From Leptasterias polaris (taxonomy: Eukaryota; Echinodermata; Asteroidea; Forcipulatida; Asteriidae): a DNA stretch of 64,000 bases. The translations under genes and the position numbers were made by a program. The stretch is taken from assembly GCA_037783415.1 (NCBI GenBank), contig JAZGTN010000214.1, positions 1,240,001 through 1,304,000 of the forward strand, in the 5' to 3' direction. Shown piece by piece: positions 33,605 through 45,449 of this stretch. The notes below the pieces were generated by a model. The model saw nothing but the letters and a program-made list of their open reading frames with translations. It was not told where the DNA came from and did no database searches. Position 1 is the first letter of the stretch. Each line of letters opens with the position of its first letter.

Positions 33605-35150
33605 CAGGCACGTAGGAAGATGACTTTAACAGGGGGGGCCAGGTGATATCGTGAAATTTGCCTGGTCACTCACCTTAATTATTATACACTTTACCCGAAT
33701 CCCTAGATCACCAGACTTACATAAAATCGTTTAATGTACTATAAGTTAAAATCCGCGATGTACTTGAAGTTAAAAATATTTGTGTAAACATGGAGGTAGG
33801 AACTTTGAAGTGTAAAGTTGCACAGCGCACACAGGCTTTTCCATTTGTGACTAAAATAAACTTCAGGGGTGGGGTCCAGGGGCCGGCCTCACGGCCCCTG
33901 GTGGGGTCCAGGGGCGAAGCCCCGGTGGGGGCCCAGGGGGCGAAGCCCCCTGGAGCTCTGAGCTTTTGGCGTTTTGGGGTCGAAAAATCAAGCCTCCGTG
34001 TACCTAAATACAGAGGAAAAGAGCACTTCTGCTCAATATCAATCGTCTAATTTTACAGGAAAAAGGAAAAAGGACTCCTAGAAAATGTTAATCCCACGCT
34101 GGCTTTTGTATACACGCATAACAGGGGCGGATCCAGGATTTTTAAAACCGGGGGGCACAACGGCGCAACCAGGTTTTTGTATTAGAGGGTAAACCAAAAA
34201 TGGGTGGGGTCCAGGGGCGAAGCCCCGGTGGGGGTTCAGGGGGCGAAGCCCCCTGAAGCTCTGAGCTGTTTGCGTTTTGAGGGTTGAAAAATCAAGCCTC
34301 CATGTGCCTAAAACAGAGAACTAGACACACTCTTATTGGAAATCAGATCCATATAAATCTTCTTAGTTTACTGGAACATTTTCTGTAACATTGATGGTGG
34401 GGTCCAGGGGTGAGGCCCCGGTGGGGGTCCAGGGGACGAAGCCCCCGGAAGCTCTGAGCTTTTGGCATTTTGAGGGGTAAAAAATCAAGCCTCTGTGTGC
34501 CTGAAACCGAGAAGCCTTTTAAGCTCTTCTGATCCATACCAATCTTCTAATTTTACTCAAAGAAACTGTTAATCCCACAAATCTCGCGTTTGGATCTGGT
34601 CGCTGCAATATCTGGTTTCATGCATATTCATATAAAATAGTTCAAGCTTAGTATAATAGTCTTTACTTGAATGCCAGAACGACATGAAATATACTTTATC
34701 CAGGACAAATTGGCACGTCAGGTTTCAAACGCTTATGTTATCGTGCAAATCTAAGCAATTACAAGTGACATATCATGAAAGATTCATTTTGGCAGAAAGA
34801 AACAAATTTGATAGGCATAGGATGAAAAAGAAATCCATCCTGCCGCTTGGGGAAAAGACACCACACACACTTGTGGCTAAATTTTAAGAAGGTAGGCCTG
34901 ATAGTTAAAAAAATAAAAATAACAATTTGCGTCTGTTGCATGGACGGAAGCACCGACGAAGAAACTTCAAGATTCCGTAAGCAAATGTATTCAAATAGCC
35001 ACTTTGTCAATGTGATCTGATTAAATGGCCTTACACATGAACAAGCCAATTTATCATCCGGACAAATTTTTTTTAGGGGGGCCCGGCCCCCCCGCATTTT
35101 TTTCAGCGGGGGCCAGTGGCCCCCCCGGTTCCTACGTGCCTGCTATCAAG
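33605..35150. mobile_element. GC-rich TIR element with repeated hairpins
   Basis: The ends are CAGGCACGTAGGAA and ttcctacgtgcctg, followed inward by G/C runs. The interior holds several gggtccaggggcgaagcccc blocks (about 33910, 33937, 34211, 34238, 34433), each a self-complementary ggggc-gaa-gcccc hairpin. The block around agctctgagcttttggcgtt occurs three times. A split reverse-complement copy lies at 13290-18210. No transposase is seen. Confidence 0.7.
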
Positions 35151-37635
35151 ATCCCAACATTGATTGTTAACGAGGTTTTCATGGACGACTGTTTTAGAGA
35201 CTAACAAAGCATAACGCTAAAATCAGGTTGCGCGAACCTTGAACGGAGACTAGACTACAAGCGTGTTTGATGGACTTTGAACCTTGCGGTTGATTCAAGG
35301 CAGCAGCCACGGTCACCGTTTAGATCGCGTATTGTGTGTGTTCTCCGTGCATTTTATTTTCCCGCGGTTTGACAGCGGGTCAATGTATACCCGATTTCAA
35401 CCATAAGTGAATTTCAAAAAGGTAACATCTCTGTGGAAAAGTTTGAGAAGGCTTAAGGACCTACAATCTGATATAAAAAAAGTTTGAACAGGAAGTCGAG
35501 GACAATCGGCATAAGACTCTGTGTAGTATTTGCTACATTTTTCAAAACCTCTCCAAAGATGTATAGATTGTTATAATAGCTTATGTACTTCTTGAGTTAT
35601 GAATTGTTGAAGTATTAAACTTTTATTTACTGTATTTCAACACCTGATGGCGTCATCATGACGTCACAACTACATAATGGAGGTTTTATCAAGGTCCTAA
35701 CATGGTGTAAATTTAAAGTTGATCCGATATACAAAAGTTAACATTTTTGCAGAGAATTGTTTTTTATGAAGAATTACACAAAGGCAAACTTTGACCTTCC
35801 GGTACGACCGGAAGTAAAGGTCATGTGAATTTGGCGTTAACTTTTCAAATGTTGCCCATGTCTTGATCTATCATATGCCCAAAAATGAATACTGTAGCCT
35901 TAATATTCAGAGACATACAGGCGTTGGCATGAGGTCACTTTTTGAAGTTAAATGACTCGTAACATGACACCTGATGACGTCATCATGACGTAACTAAAGC
36001 GGTTTCATCTCCTAATGGTTATCTAACTATGTGTGAAGTTTCAAGTTTATATGAGCTTGGGAAGTGTGCTTTTGTTAGCGGACAATCGCGGGGGATAAGA
36101 ATCTGAAGAAGTATTTAAAAAAAATAATAATTAACCGGAACAAAAACGAGAGGTGTTCCGGGCTGTCGCCAGAACATCTAAAAATTCAAAAACTTGATAC
36201 TTGATTAACTGTATTACACTACAGTATAGCCTACTACATAATGACAAGTGAAATATCATGATCTTTTCAAGTATTATTTTCCTTTTTAAACATTATCTTT
36301 TTGGAAAATGTGCGTAACTTTGCCAAATTTCCCAAGTGAATTGTTTGTGCACGACAGGGTTGAGAGAAGATGAACATAAAAATCCACGGCCACTGGTTTG
36401 GGGCCAGCAAACCCACCCACAACCTGCATCCATGGCAGCATTCTGTGCTTACAAGTAACATGTAGGTGCAAACTGTGCGTCAAACACCTTGTGTTAGAGT
36501 CAAAAAGACTTTGCAATTACTCACCCCATTAATAGTGCCAATAAGCTCGACTCCCTCCCGAATCGTTTTTAAACTGTGGAAGTCTTGAAAAAATGTGTAG
36601 AAATGTCATCCCTGGCATACTGTTTAGAAAAATAACATTTGGTAAGAGACTAACACTTTGTGGGGTGCATTCCTTCCTGTCAAAACCACTGTCAAGTCTC
36701 ATGGGGAGAACAGGGTGTTTTTGATTGCTTCATTTAGCAACAAACTACTGCTTACATGTGTGATGGAAATAGGTCTCTTCTATTCTCCTAAAATGTAAGG
36801 ATTAATTGTTTTGTACTTTGAGCATTATTACAGCAGATTACATGAACTTCAATTTCCATGTGTAAGCAATAATGTTGGGTAAAAAAACTATTACACTAAA
36901 CTTGGGTAGAATTAGACAATTTCATGCTTTAAAATACACTTCATACCACATTTATGTTAGTTGGTGATTTGGGGGGGAAAAACACACAGTAAAATTAATA
37001 AAAATGTTAATCGCATAAATATTGCCTCATGCCAAACAGCTATGAAGCAGATCTTTGCGCACTCCGACGTCCGTGGTGGACTAAACAAAGAAAATTCCAA
37101 AATTATTTGAACAGTAAATTTGTCAGGCATGAAATGAGTCATTTCCCACCTGTAGAAAGCGTTTTTGGTTTTTGTTTGCTTTTTGTCTTTGATCAACAAC
37201 TAAGAAAACATGCGTATAAGAATGGAAGCATAAAGGTTCGATTCTGGAAGACGTACAGTGTGTAGTTATTTAGTTCGGTTAAATGTGACTTGATTACAAC
37301 ACAGGGGAATACCTTAGTTACACTTTTCTCTTAAGAGTACGGCCAACCAGAAGTCGTCTGAGAGATTAGTAGGCAGCAAACTTACAAAGATTTTCAACTG
37401 TTATCAATTTTGTTCAGTAATATACTGTATCTGTACCACAGCACCTTCCTCTACTGCTAGCTGCAATGACACAGTGTGCCGATGATTTTTTCCCGGCATT
37501 ATTGACATAGCCGGTCCTGCTGAATCCATTCATTTAAAGACAGCCTTTCATAAACCAGAGGAAAACTTTCAAGTCTGCTGCCACCTATAGTCTCATTGAG
37601 ACCAGGACCATCCTTCATAGACCTGCTCAGTGGAA
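35151..37635. other. Non-coding, repeat relics
   Basis: 35430-36170 contains repeated tgacgtcatcatgacgt motifs and reads like a degraded dispersed repeat ending gaacaaaaacgagaggtgtt. 36171-37635 shows nothing coding; it is the downstream flank of CNPPD1. Confidence 0.45.
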
Positions 37636-37935
37636 AAATTTCCTGAAAGAATTTAATAGCCAAGTCAGTGAGTGACATGCAATGGGAGACTTTTGGGGAC
37701 ACTAGGTGGCCGCAGACTTGCCAGGTAAATCCATTGTTCTTGGAAGTTTGCATATGCTCAGAATAACATAACAATGGAAAAAAACCCAGTATGTCTGCTC
37801 CCACCTAGCGCTCCTATGACCCCTCATTTGCATCTCATCCGCATTTTGGATGGTATCCCTGGTAAGCAATCTTTCAGAAGCTCTGTGACATTGCCCTGGA
37901 CTCTTAACAGTAACTTCTTTGACTAATTAAGACTG

Positions 37936-38820
37936 TCACATTGACACAAGGATTTCGGAACTTGTTCTGAAACCAACGGTCAGGTCTGAAACTGGTGAGA
38001 TGAGTGAAGGTACGGGTCTCTTTCCTCTGCATCCATCGTTGGATCCAAGACTGGAAGACTTTAAGGAACTGTTACATTTCTCATAGTCTGTTGAACGGTG
38101 AGACTCCGCCCTTTTGACGGACGCACAACAGGCGTGATTTGGTGAGTGTAAGGCATTCTCGGTCAAGTTCAAGACAGGGAGGGGCTCTGGTCTGCTACAA
38201 GCACTGCAAGTTGATGGACGATGTGCAGATTCAGACAGAGGCGATGAATTGTCTCGAATGCTGACATCTGTAGTGGAGGGTGGGTCTGACCAAGCAGTCA
38301 CTAAGGCATGGTAGAACATGACGAGGGTTGCTCGGATGGTTCTGATCTTGGTCGTTGTGTACCGGGACCAGGACACACCACAAGAGCAGAATCTCCCAGT
38401 ACCCTCAAACCTATCTGAACTCTGTGGGTTGCTAATCCAATCTAAACCACAGCGGCATGAAGATGAAGACGCCTCCTCCTCCTTATGTACTCTTTGAAGT
38501 CTGTCGTGAGATGGTTGGAGTATCCGACCCTTTCTTGAGAGGTCTTGCTGTTCCAGTTCATACCAAGGCACTGAGCAGCGAACGGACGCGTCAGGGGCAA
38601 CTCTTGAGTCTTGCGTCAGATAGAAATGCAGAACAAGGTCAAGCAAAGGATGGTTGAAACCTTGGCTGGTCTCGGTAGACTTTGCAAAGTGGGAGCCCAG
38701 AGGTAAAGGGAGACAACCGTTGGTCGGCTGGAGAGGTATGTTGGCATGGTGAAGGAGTAAGGCAGACCATATAGTAGTGGCAGCACACACACTGTAGACA
38801 AGCGTGCATATACTGATCAC
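37936..38820 (-). CDS. CNPPD1: CNPPD1, last exon (membrane segment and C-terminal tail)
   Basis: The exon begins after ccccgtag| at 38821 and runs 294 codons to TGA. It starts in the cyclin fold's end with a hydrophobic helix (VISICTLVYSVCAATTIW, then SALLLHH), the expected membrane segment. A long Ser/Pro/Cys-rich tail without recognisable domain follows. Human CNPPD1 is about 410 residues; this model is 517, the extra length lying in this tail. The tail's reading frame is open throughout and contiguous with the conserved part, so it is probably real but poorly conserved. Confidence 0.85.
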   Translation of the reverse strand: MISICTLVYSVCAATTIWSALLLHHANIPLQPTNGCLPLPLGSHFAKSTETSQGFNHPLLDLVLHFYLTQDSRVAPDASVRCSVPWYELEQQDLSRKGRILQPSHDRLQRVHKEEEASSSSCRCGLDWISNPQSSDRFEGTGRFCSCGVSWSRYTTTKIRTIRATLVMFYHALVTAWSDPPSTTDVSIRDNSSPLSESAHRPSTCSACSRPEPLPVLNLTENALHSPNHACCASVKRAESHRSTDYEKCNSSLKSSSLGSNDGCRGKRPVPSLISPVSDLTVGFRTSSEILVSM

Positions 38821-39265
38821 CTACGGGGAGATACAACACATAAAACACGTTCAATGGTTTTGTCAAAGTAAGGGTTTTAACAAAACAATATAAAAACCAT
38901 CATGAGTGTGACTGAAGGTTTTGCTTAATTCCATCTTGAAGACAAATCAATCATGCATGCACAGGGCCAAAGTGCCAAACTGCAAATGTATACTGTGTGG
39001 ACTTTGTTAGAATGAGGAATCTTCTAAATAGATTCCAGAAATGAAATAAAACAGCGGAACAATTTTTTAGCCTTTGAGAAAAACTATGTAAGGGTTGAAA
39101 CACAAAGCCATTATTGATTTTTGCAGTGCAATTACTGACACAAGTCTTGGTATATTCTGCAGATGTAGGTCTCATACTCATGTACATGTTGGTCTCAAAT
39201 TAACACAGAACACATGTGTAAGTGCGCTGCATATTGTGAAATGGATTAATAGATAGCAATCTTAC

Positions 39266-39383
39266 CTTAACCATGTGTTCTAGGAGAGTGGAGCAAGCTT
39301 CGTACCATCCAGGGTGCTGCATGAGTATACTCAAATCAGTATACGTAAACCAGCCTCTTTTTCTTCCTTCACTCAATGCAATC
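39266..39383 (-). CDS. CNPPD1: CNPPD1, exon 8
   Basis: Encodes IALSEGRKRGWFTYTDLSIL, then MQHPGWYEACSTLLEHMVK. RGWxTYTDL is strongly conserved in the family. Acceptor gtgacag|g, donor aag|gtaag; enters phase 2, leaves phase 0. Confidence 0.93.
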
Positions 39384-39658
39384 CTGTCACAAGGGAAAAA
39401 GAAAGAGTCAGAGCCCATACCACTGAATGTAACATTGGGTGTGTCTGAAACAAGAAACTGTGGCTATGGCCATTGGTTGCCGAGGCAACTTTGGCTACGG
39501 CTGTTGAGGTACAGCAATTCAGCCATATCTACTGGCTTAGCCATTAATTTAGACCTGGCTAAACATCATGGAACTTTAATTTGATTTTACAAGATAAAGG
39601 TCTTCTGGCGTTAGGTACTTCTTTACAACTCACACAAATAATATTTGACAAGAGTTCT

Positions 39659-39908
39659 GGGCCCAATTTCATGGCTCTGCTTACCGCCGAATTCTGCGCT
39701 TGCGATCACCATTTTCCGCTTACTGTGCAGGCACTGAATTTCAGCGCTAGCTGTGTAAGCGAAGAATGCCTAGTAATGTGGACTACACAAGCGCACAAGC
39801 AAAAATTCCATGCTAACCCGTGAAATACGCTTGACGTAAGTGCGGAATTCCCCGTTTCCGTAAGCGCTGATTCTTTGTTACGGTAAGCAGAGCCATGAAA
39901 TTAGGCCC
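39659..39908. mobile_element. 250-bp MITE, GGGCCCAATTTCAT family
   Basis: GGGCCCAATTTCATGGCTCT on the left and agagccatgaaattaggccc on the right. The interior is rich in short gcttaccg/cggtaagc repeats. Lies in CNPPD1 intron 7. Confidence 0.85.
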
Positions 39909-40251
39909 TGATAACAAGCAAGAGTGCCTAGTTCTTAGTGTTCAGTTTTGTTTTCTGCTGCTACAGTCCCCCCACCCCCTCAACATCTGGGATACGTAAT
40001 GTGTGTCAATTTGAACTTGTTGCGCTCGAAACAATTACGTGGAAGGAAAACCAAATTATGGTCCCAACAAATCATGTTCGCAGGTGTAACTTCTATTGAC
40101 TCTTTTGCTGGTTTTTACTGGTTTGTCTTCATAAAAAAGACTGAAAACGAATGCTTCATATTATATGATTCTGCCTGTTCATTGAAACTTGTGCTTGGAA
40201 ATAACCCGGTGTACATTAATTTTTAAAGTCAAGATGGTTTGTGTAAAATAC

Positions 40252-40313
40252 CTTGTTTCTATTCCAAGGAGAAACTCATAGAAATCCAATGGGTCCACCA
40301 ACAGCTTCCAGTC
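40252..40313 (-). CDS. CNPPD1: CNPPD1, exon 7
   Basis: Encodes DWKLLVDPLDFYEFLLGIET plus two bases. D-W-x-L-x-x-D-P is the cyclin-fold helix shared with Pho80-like cyclins. Acceptor attgtag|gac, donor caag|gtatt. Confidence 0.93.
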
Positions 40314-40521
40314 CTACAATATGCAAATATATTATGATTATTAATTATGATGAATCAGCACCTTCCCTCGTTTAGGAACTGCCGAGTGGAAATATTTATA
40401 TCTAATTTGGCAATTAAGACAAAAAACTATAACTCATGCACTAAAAAAAAAAGTTGTTGCTATCCTGAGGTATAGGATATAAGTTATTGGTGCATTATGA
40501 TTCAGAAAATGCTTCATCAAT

Positions 40522-40795
40522 ATGATATCATGTGGTGACTGTATTTACAAAGTACACAATCAACCCTCCTACTGTCTGTGGTTCAAAATGATAGATAAAC
40601 GATGCAAGCCTGCAATATGATATCATGTGGTGAATGCATCTACACAGTACACAATCAACCCTCCTACTGTCCGACTATTCAGTATCATTCACTGTGGTTT
40701 AAAATGATTGATAAACGATGCCAGCCTGCAATATGATATCGTGTATTATTATATTATTAGTGACTGCATCTACACAGTACACAGTACTACCTTAC
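40522..40795. repeat. Imperfect tandem repeat, about 105-120-bp unit
   Basis: About 2.5 copies sharing caatatgatatcatgtggtg, acacaatcaaccctcctac and aaaatgattgataaacgatg. Intronic. Confidence 0.8.
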
Positions 40796-40836
40796 ACAAG
40801 TCATTCCTTGTACAGTGGTTCCACCACACACAACCA

Positions 40837-41027
40837 GGGCCCAATTTCATAGAGCCGCTTAAGCAGAAAATAATGCTCAACATTTTTCTGCTAAGCAAAA
40901 GTAAGCAGGCTACCAGTCAAAGATTGTACATATGACATGCTATTGGCTGGTTACCTTAATCTGGTAAGCATAATTTTGCTGTGCTTAGCTGCTTTTTGAG
41001 CTTAAGCAGCTCTATGAAATTGGGCCC
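40837..41027. mobile_element. 191-bp palindromic MITE, GGGCCCAATTTCAT family
   Basis: Ends GGGCCCAATTTCATAGAGC and gctctatgaaattgggccc; the interior pairs over much of its length (gcttaagcag, ttgctaag). Confidence 0.9.
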
Positions 41028-41121
41028 TGGGCAGTTGTCCACTGTCAAATTGTATCCAAAACAGGAGAATTAAAGACTGACCGATAATAAATAGTAAACA
41101 AGTTAGAAAATCAACACTTAC

Positions 41122-41177
41122 AATAGCAGCAAGGAACTCCATCTCAAGGTCATGAACTCGGTTAACGTCAACTTTAG
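41122..41177 (-). CDS. CNPPD1: CNPPD1, exon 6
   Basis: A 56-bp exon encoding KVDVNRVHDLEMEFLAAI. N-x-x-E/D-x-E-x-x-F-L-x-x-I/M is the conserved cyclin helix. Acceptor tactcag|ct, donor gctatt|gtaag, phase 2 in and 0 out. Confidence 0.92.
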
Positions 41178-42045
<868 letters not shown>

Positions 42046-42147
42046 TCATCATTAAATTCTGACTTATACTTTACATTCACGCTGCCATTATAGTGTTGTG
42101 GCATCCGGTGCTAAAATATAGGATTAGAACTGCCTCTATCTACTGGG

Positions 42148-42225
42148 CAATCTTGGTGGTCTAGTGGTAAGACATCTGCTCTAGAATGGCAAAGGTCGTG
42201 GGTTTGAATCCCACCAGAGTAAAAT
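42148..42225 (+). repeat. tRNA-derived SINE head
   Basis: tggtctagtggtaagacatc (A-box region) and gtgggtttgaatcccacc (T arm with B box) are evident, while the anticodon arm is degenerate. Intron 4 of CNPPD1, antisense to the gene. Confidence 0.6.
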
Positions 42226-42517
42226 GCCTAGTGTTTTTTAGAGTACTCAGGAAAGTACTGAAAGTACAGTGCTTTACACACATCGATGTAAGAATAAAAT
42301 CAAATAACACAACATCCAAACCCTCCAAAATCCTACTCAGGAAGTTGTATGACTTTGTCGGATTTTGGACAGCAGGGCCAAATATCATTGAAAGTAATAT
42401 AACAATTTTATCCACATCCATAGTGGTGAGTTTCAGTGGAGTATCTTGAAGGATTTGAGGGTGTCTCTAGCTAAAGGTTCGACGTTGATTTTGAAACTAC
42501 TCCCCATGTTTAATCTG

Positions 42518-42660
42518 GGGCCGATTTCACAAAGAGTTAAGATTCTCTTAACTGTGCATCAATCTTAATTGATAGGCGAAGTATGATGTCACAATACAAA
42601 TCACTACGGTAAATTGGTAATATTAGATCTCTGGATCAATCTTAGCTCTTATTGGATGAA
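42518..42660. mobile_element. Small MITE (gatttcacaaagagttaag type)
   Basis: ggggccgatttcacaaagag with inverted 'aagattctctta...' and 'atcaatcttagctctta' words; the right end is diverged. Confidence 0.45.
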
Positions 42661-42665
42661 CTTAC

Positions 42666-42786
42666 CATCGATACCAGAAACAGTTCAGCAGGTTTGATTC
42701 TATTCACGTAGTCAGGGTTGCTTTCCCGTAGTCGTTTAGTGTACATCATACTAAGGAAGAGACTACATTGGGTAACATGAGCCCTC
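42666..42786 (-). CDS. CNPPD1: CNPPD1, exon 4
   Basis: Encodes RAHVTQCSLFLSMMYTKRLR, then ESNPDYVNRIKPAELFLVSM. This is the first half of the cyclin box: the YxxRLR...NPxY......LFLxSM pattern. Phase 2 in, 0 out. Confidence 0.95.
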
Positions 42787-43482
42787 CTGCAAATAAACAA
42801 ATTACACGCTGAATGATTACGCTCAAACTACATTTTTACAAATCTCATAACAAGTCCCTGAGATTGGTATTTTGAAAATCAAGTCCCAGTTTGTTTATTA
42901 TATTTTTGATTTTGTTTGTACTCAAAATCAATATCCAAGGTTTCTAACCATTCATCCTGAACCATGGTGTTAGCTGAAGACAGCATCTGAATTGCTTTGA
43001 AATTGGAGCTCATGTCTCGTCTTCTGCTTACACATGAATGTAGAACTATTTTAAGTGACCATTTCAAGTAAGCGTTCACACCCGAAAAATTCAGGCAAAC
43101 ACCTAGCCCTACAGTGAACAATTCCATCCAATCCCTTCCACAGGCATGCAACTCTTCAGCCGAAAAAAAAGCGGAAAATTACCGATCAACGATGTCTTAC
43201 CTAGTGGACACTAGCCTTGACCAAGGCGTTGGAGTTTTACTTTCGTTTATTAATTGTCTTTTTAGATTAGTTGGTTCCCCTTTGCGCTATTGCGCCATTG
43301 CGATACCCATGCATGATGCACCCGAGCTATATGTGCAGTCTCTGGATGTGTGTGCCAAGCATGTGTAACGCAGTGCTTGCGTGGTGTGAGATGTGTACAC
43401 GTAGACTATCTGAATCAACGCCTTGATGGTTCTGTTTTGAGCTAGCCAGGGTCATTACTATAATGCGTGCATCAGACAAGAC

Positions 43483-44867
43483 CAGGGTTGTGACTACGCT
43501 GGTCGGGGCTGGTCGGCACTAACCAGTTCTAAAAAATCCCGACCGGCTCTCAAGCAATATTACGACATTGCCGACCGGTACTTTTTGCTTCTAAATAAGC
43601 TTAAAAACTAAGGAATTCTTCTGAAAACTATCAAAATCAAAAGTGTTGTTAAATCTTGTCCTCGACGATCGCGATTGATCATTTCTTGTTGTGTCATTTT
43701 TATTTCAAGTTGACTGTTTGATGCAGCGATGTTTCCCCTTTCCATGTTAGCAGAAAAAATATATTCTCACAGCGTCTGATTGCTGCCGCATCCTTTGAGT
43801 AAAGCATTAGAAAAACCTAGAAACCAGACGAAAGTAGAACGTATAGCTCTACGTTACCATTGCTCTATGACGTTACGCATCAGTACACACGTAGCCAGAC
43901 TTCCTCCTTTTGATGCATGTGTTTTATTTTTTATCTAACTCACCAAGTTGTGAGCACATGTCGTTCGTTCACGCGGCGGTGTTATTTTTCTTGTCGTTAT
44001 TGTACGACAGATACCCTCGCTTCACGCCGCTCCGCCATACCAGTTGTTCACAAATCGTTCTCCACTGTTTCTTCATTATTTTGGTCACATTTATGTGTTC
44101 ACGAGGGAGATATAGACAAGAAAATTATTTTCTTACGGAAGTATGACGAAAGAAAGCGCACATCTCCGAGCAGTGCACAATCCAATAATTTTTTTTTTTA
44201 GTCTGGACCGTACGTGCGTTACTGCGCAAACCACATTGACTTCTACTGGGTACTTGTCTCACTGCACATTAGACTTGTTAAAAGTCCATCAATTTTTAAA
44301 GGTTTCTGCGTTCAGCGCTCGCACACCAAATGTATCGCGATCTTCTGTCCCCATTTTTCTCACTGGATTTACACGATTCACACGGGTCGACTTTTTGGAA
44401 AAAAAAAAAAGAATTTCCGGCAAAAACTGGAGGAATCACATCCCTGGATCATTCTATGTTTTCTTAATACTAACTTACCTTATTAGGTTGCAAGAATTTT
44501 ACACAACTTATATTTAATAAATAACAAATACTTTATTTGATTAAATTTGACACTCGTCTCATTTCACTTGTCAGCTCCAGATATATGAAGGATATTTAGA
44601 ATTTGTGAGGTATAAGCAGGCTGGGTATAAGAACTTGATATATTATAGCTCAACATGTGTACTTCTTATTCAGCAAAATACATTGTATGTTGTTAGTGTC
44701 TAGAACCCATAAAATGTGTATTTTTAAGGGTGTAAAATGTAAACATTTTCGGGGCTACCCCCTTTGGACCCATGATGAACGCCTCGCGCAAGCGCTCTCG
44801 GTACCTCGCTTAGCTCGCTCCTCTGTGGAAATTAACCGGCTCTTAAAAAGTTCTGGTCACAACCCTG
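43483..44867. mobile_element. hAT-like element, 8-bp TSD
   Basis: The TSD GACAAGAC is perfect at 43475-43482 and 44868-44875. Ends CAGGGTTGTGAC and gtcacaaccctg. 8-bp TSDs and a CA(G)GGTT-type end are typical of hAT. No transposase frame is recognised; the interior contains a block (about 43775-43850) similar to the interior of the CAGGCATGC element. Confidence 0.88.
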
Positions 44868-44907
44868 GACAAGACCCCATTGGTCAGTGGCGGAAGTCAT
44901 GTTTACT

Positions 44908-44929
44908 AATGATGGGGGGGGGGGGGGGG
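44908..44929. repeat. Poly-G tract
   Basis: An uninterrupted run of about 18 Gs; length likely unstable. Confidence 0.9.
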
Positions 44930-45399
44930 CGCATTGCGCAATCATTTGCAATCGCGGTTTGAGTACACTCCATTTTTTAAAAGAGATGCTTACCGTTAAC
45001 AAAGAAAAAGAAAATCGTATCGTTGAAATTCTTTCTCTATCAGCACTAACATCATAACAGTAGGGCCTGTAGTTTTTTATTCAAATTACTAAAGCAGTTA
45101 ACAACGTGAAAATAATCATTTTCGAATGTTCTCGTAGTGTAAAGATTACGTGTTTACAACATTTGCAAATTTCATCACCCTCAGATAAAATGGACTCGTC
45201 CAACAAGTCTCCCAGTCTCAACGGCCACCACGCGGTGTTCGAATCGTGTGCATGTGGAAGCATGGTACAAAGGTCATAATGAGGGAAGCTTGTGATTGGA
45301 CCGTCGAAAATGAATCATTCATTTGCCTCCCATTCTGCGCTGTTTGCAGTCGGCCGACCGAAAGATTTAAATATTCATGATCTGCATACCAGCATATCC

Positions 45400-45449
45400 A
45401 CTAGCCCCCCCATTTTCGTCCAATAGTGGACGAAAATGGGGGGGCTAGC
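45400..45449. repeat. Perfect 22-bp inverted repeat, 4-6-bp loop
   Basis: ctagccccccc-attttcgtcca and its exact complement flank 'atag'. Lies inside the Mutator-like element. Confidence 0.88.

Noticed and set aside
35640..36000. tgacgtca motifs as a CREB-responsive enhancer
   Set aside because: The words recur within a dispersed repeat (also near 24180 and 24338) and are more simply explained as repeat content.
43483..44867. Open frames of 78-124 codons inside the hAT-like element as a transposase
   Set aside because: None shows hAT motifs; they overlap each other in different frames.
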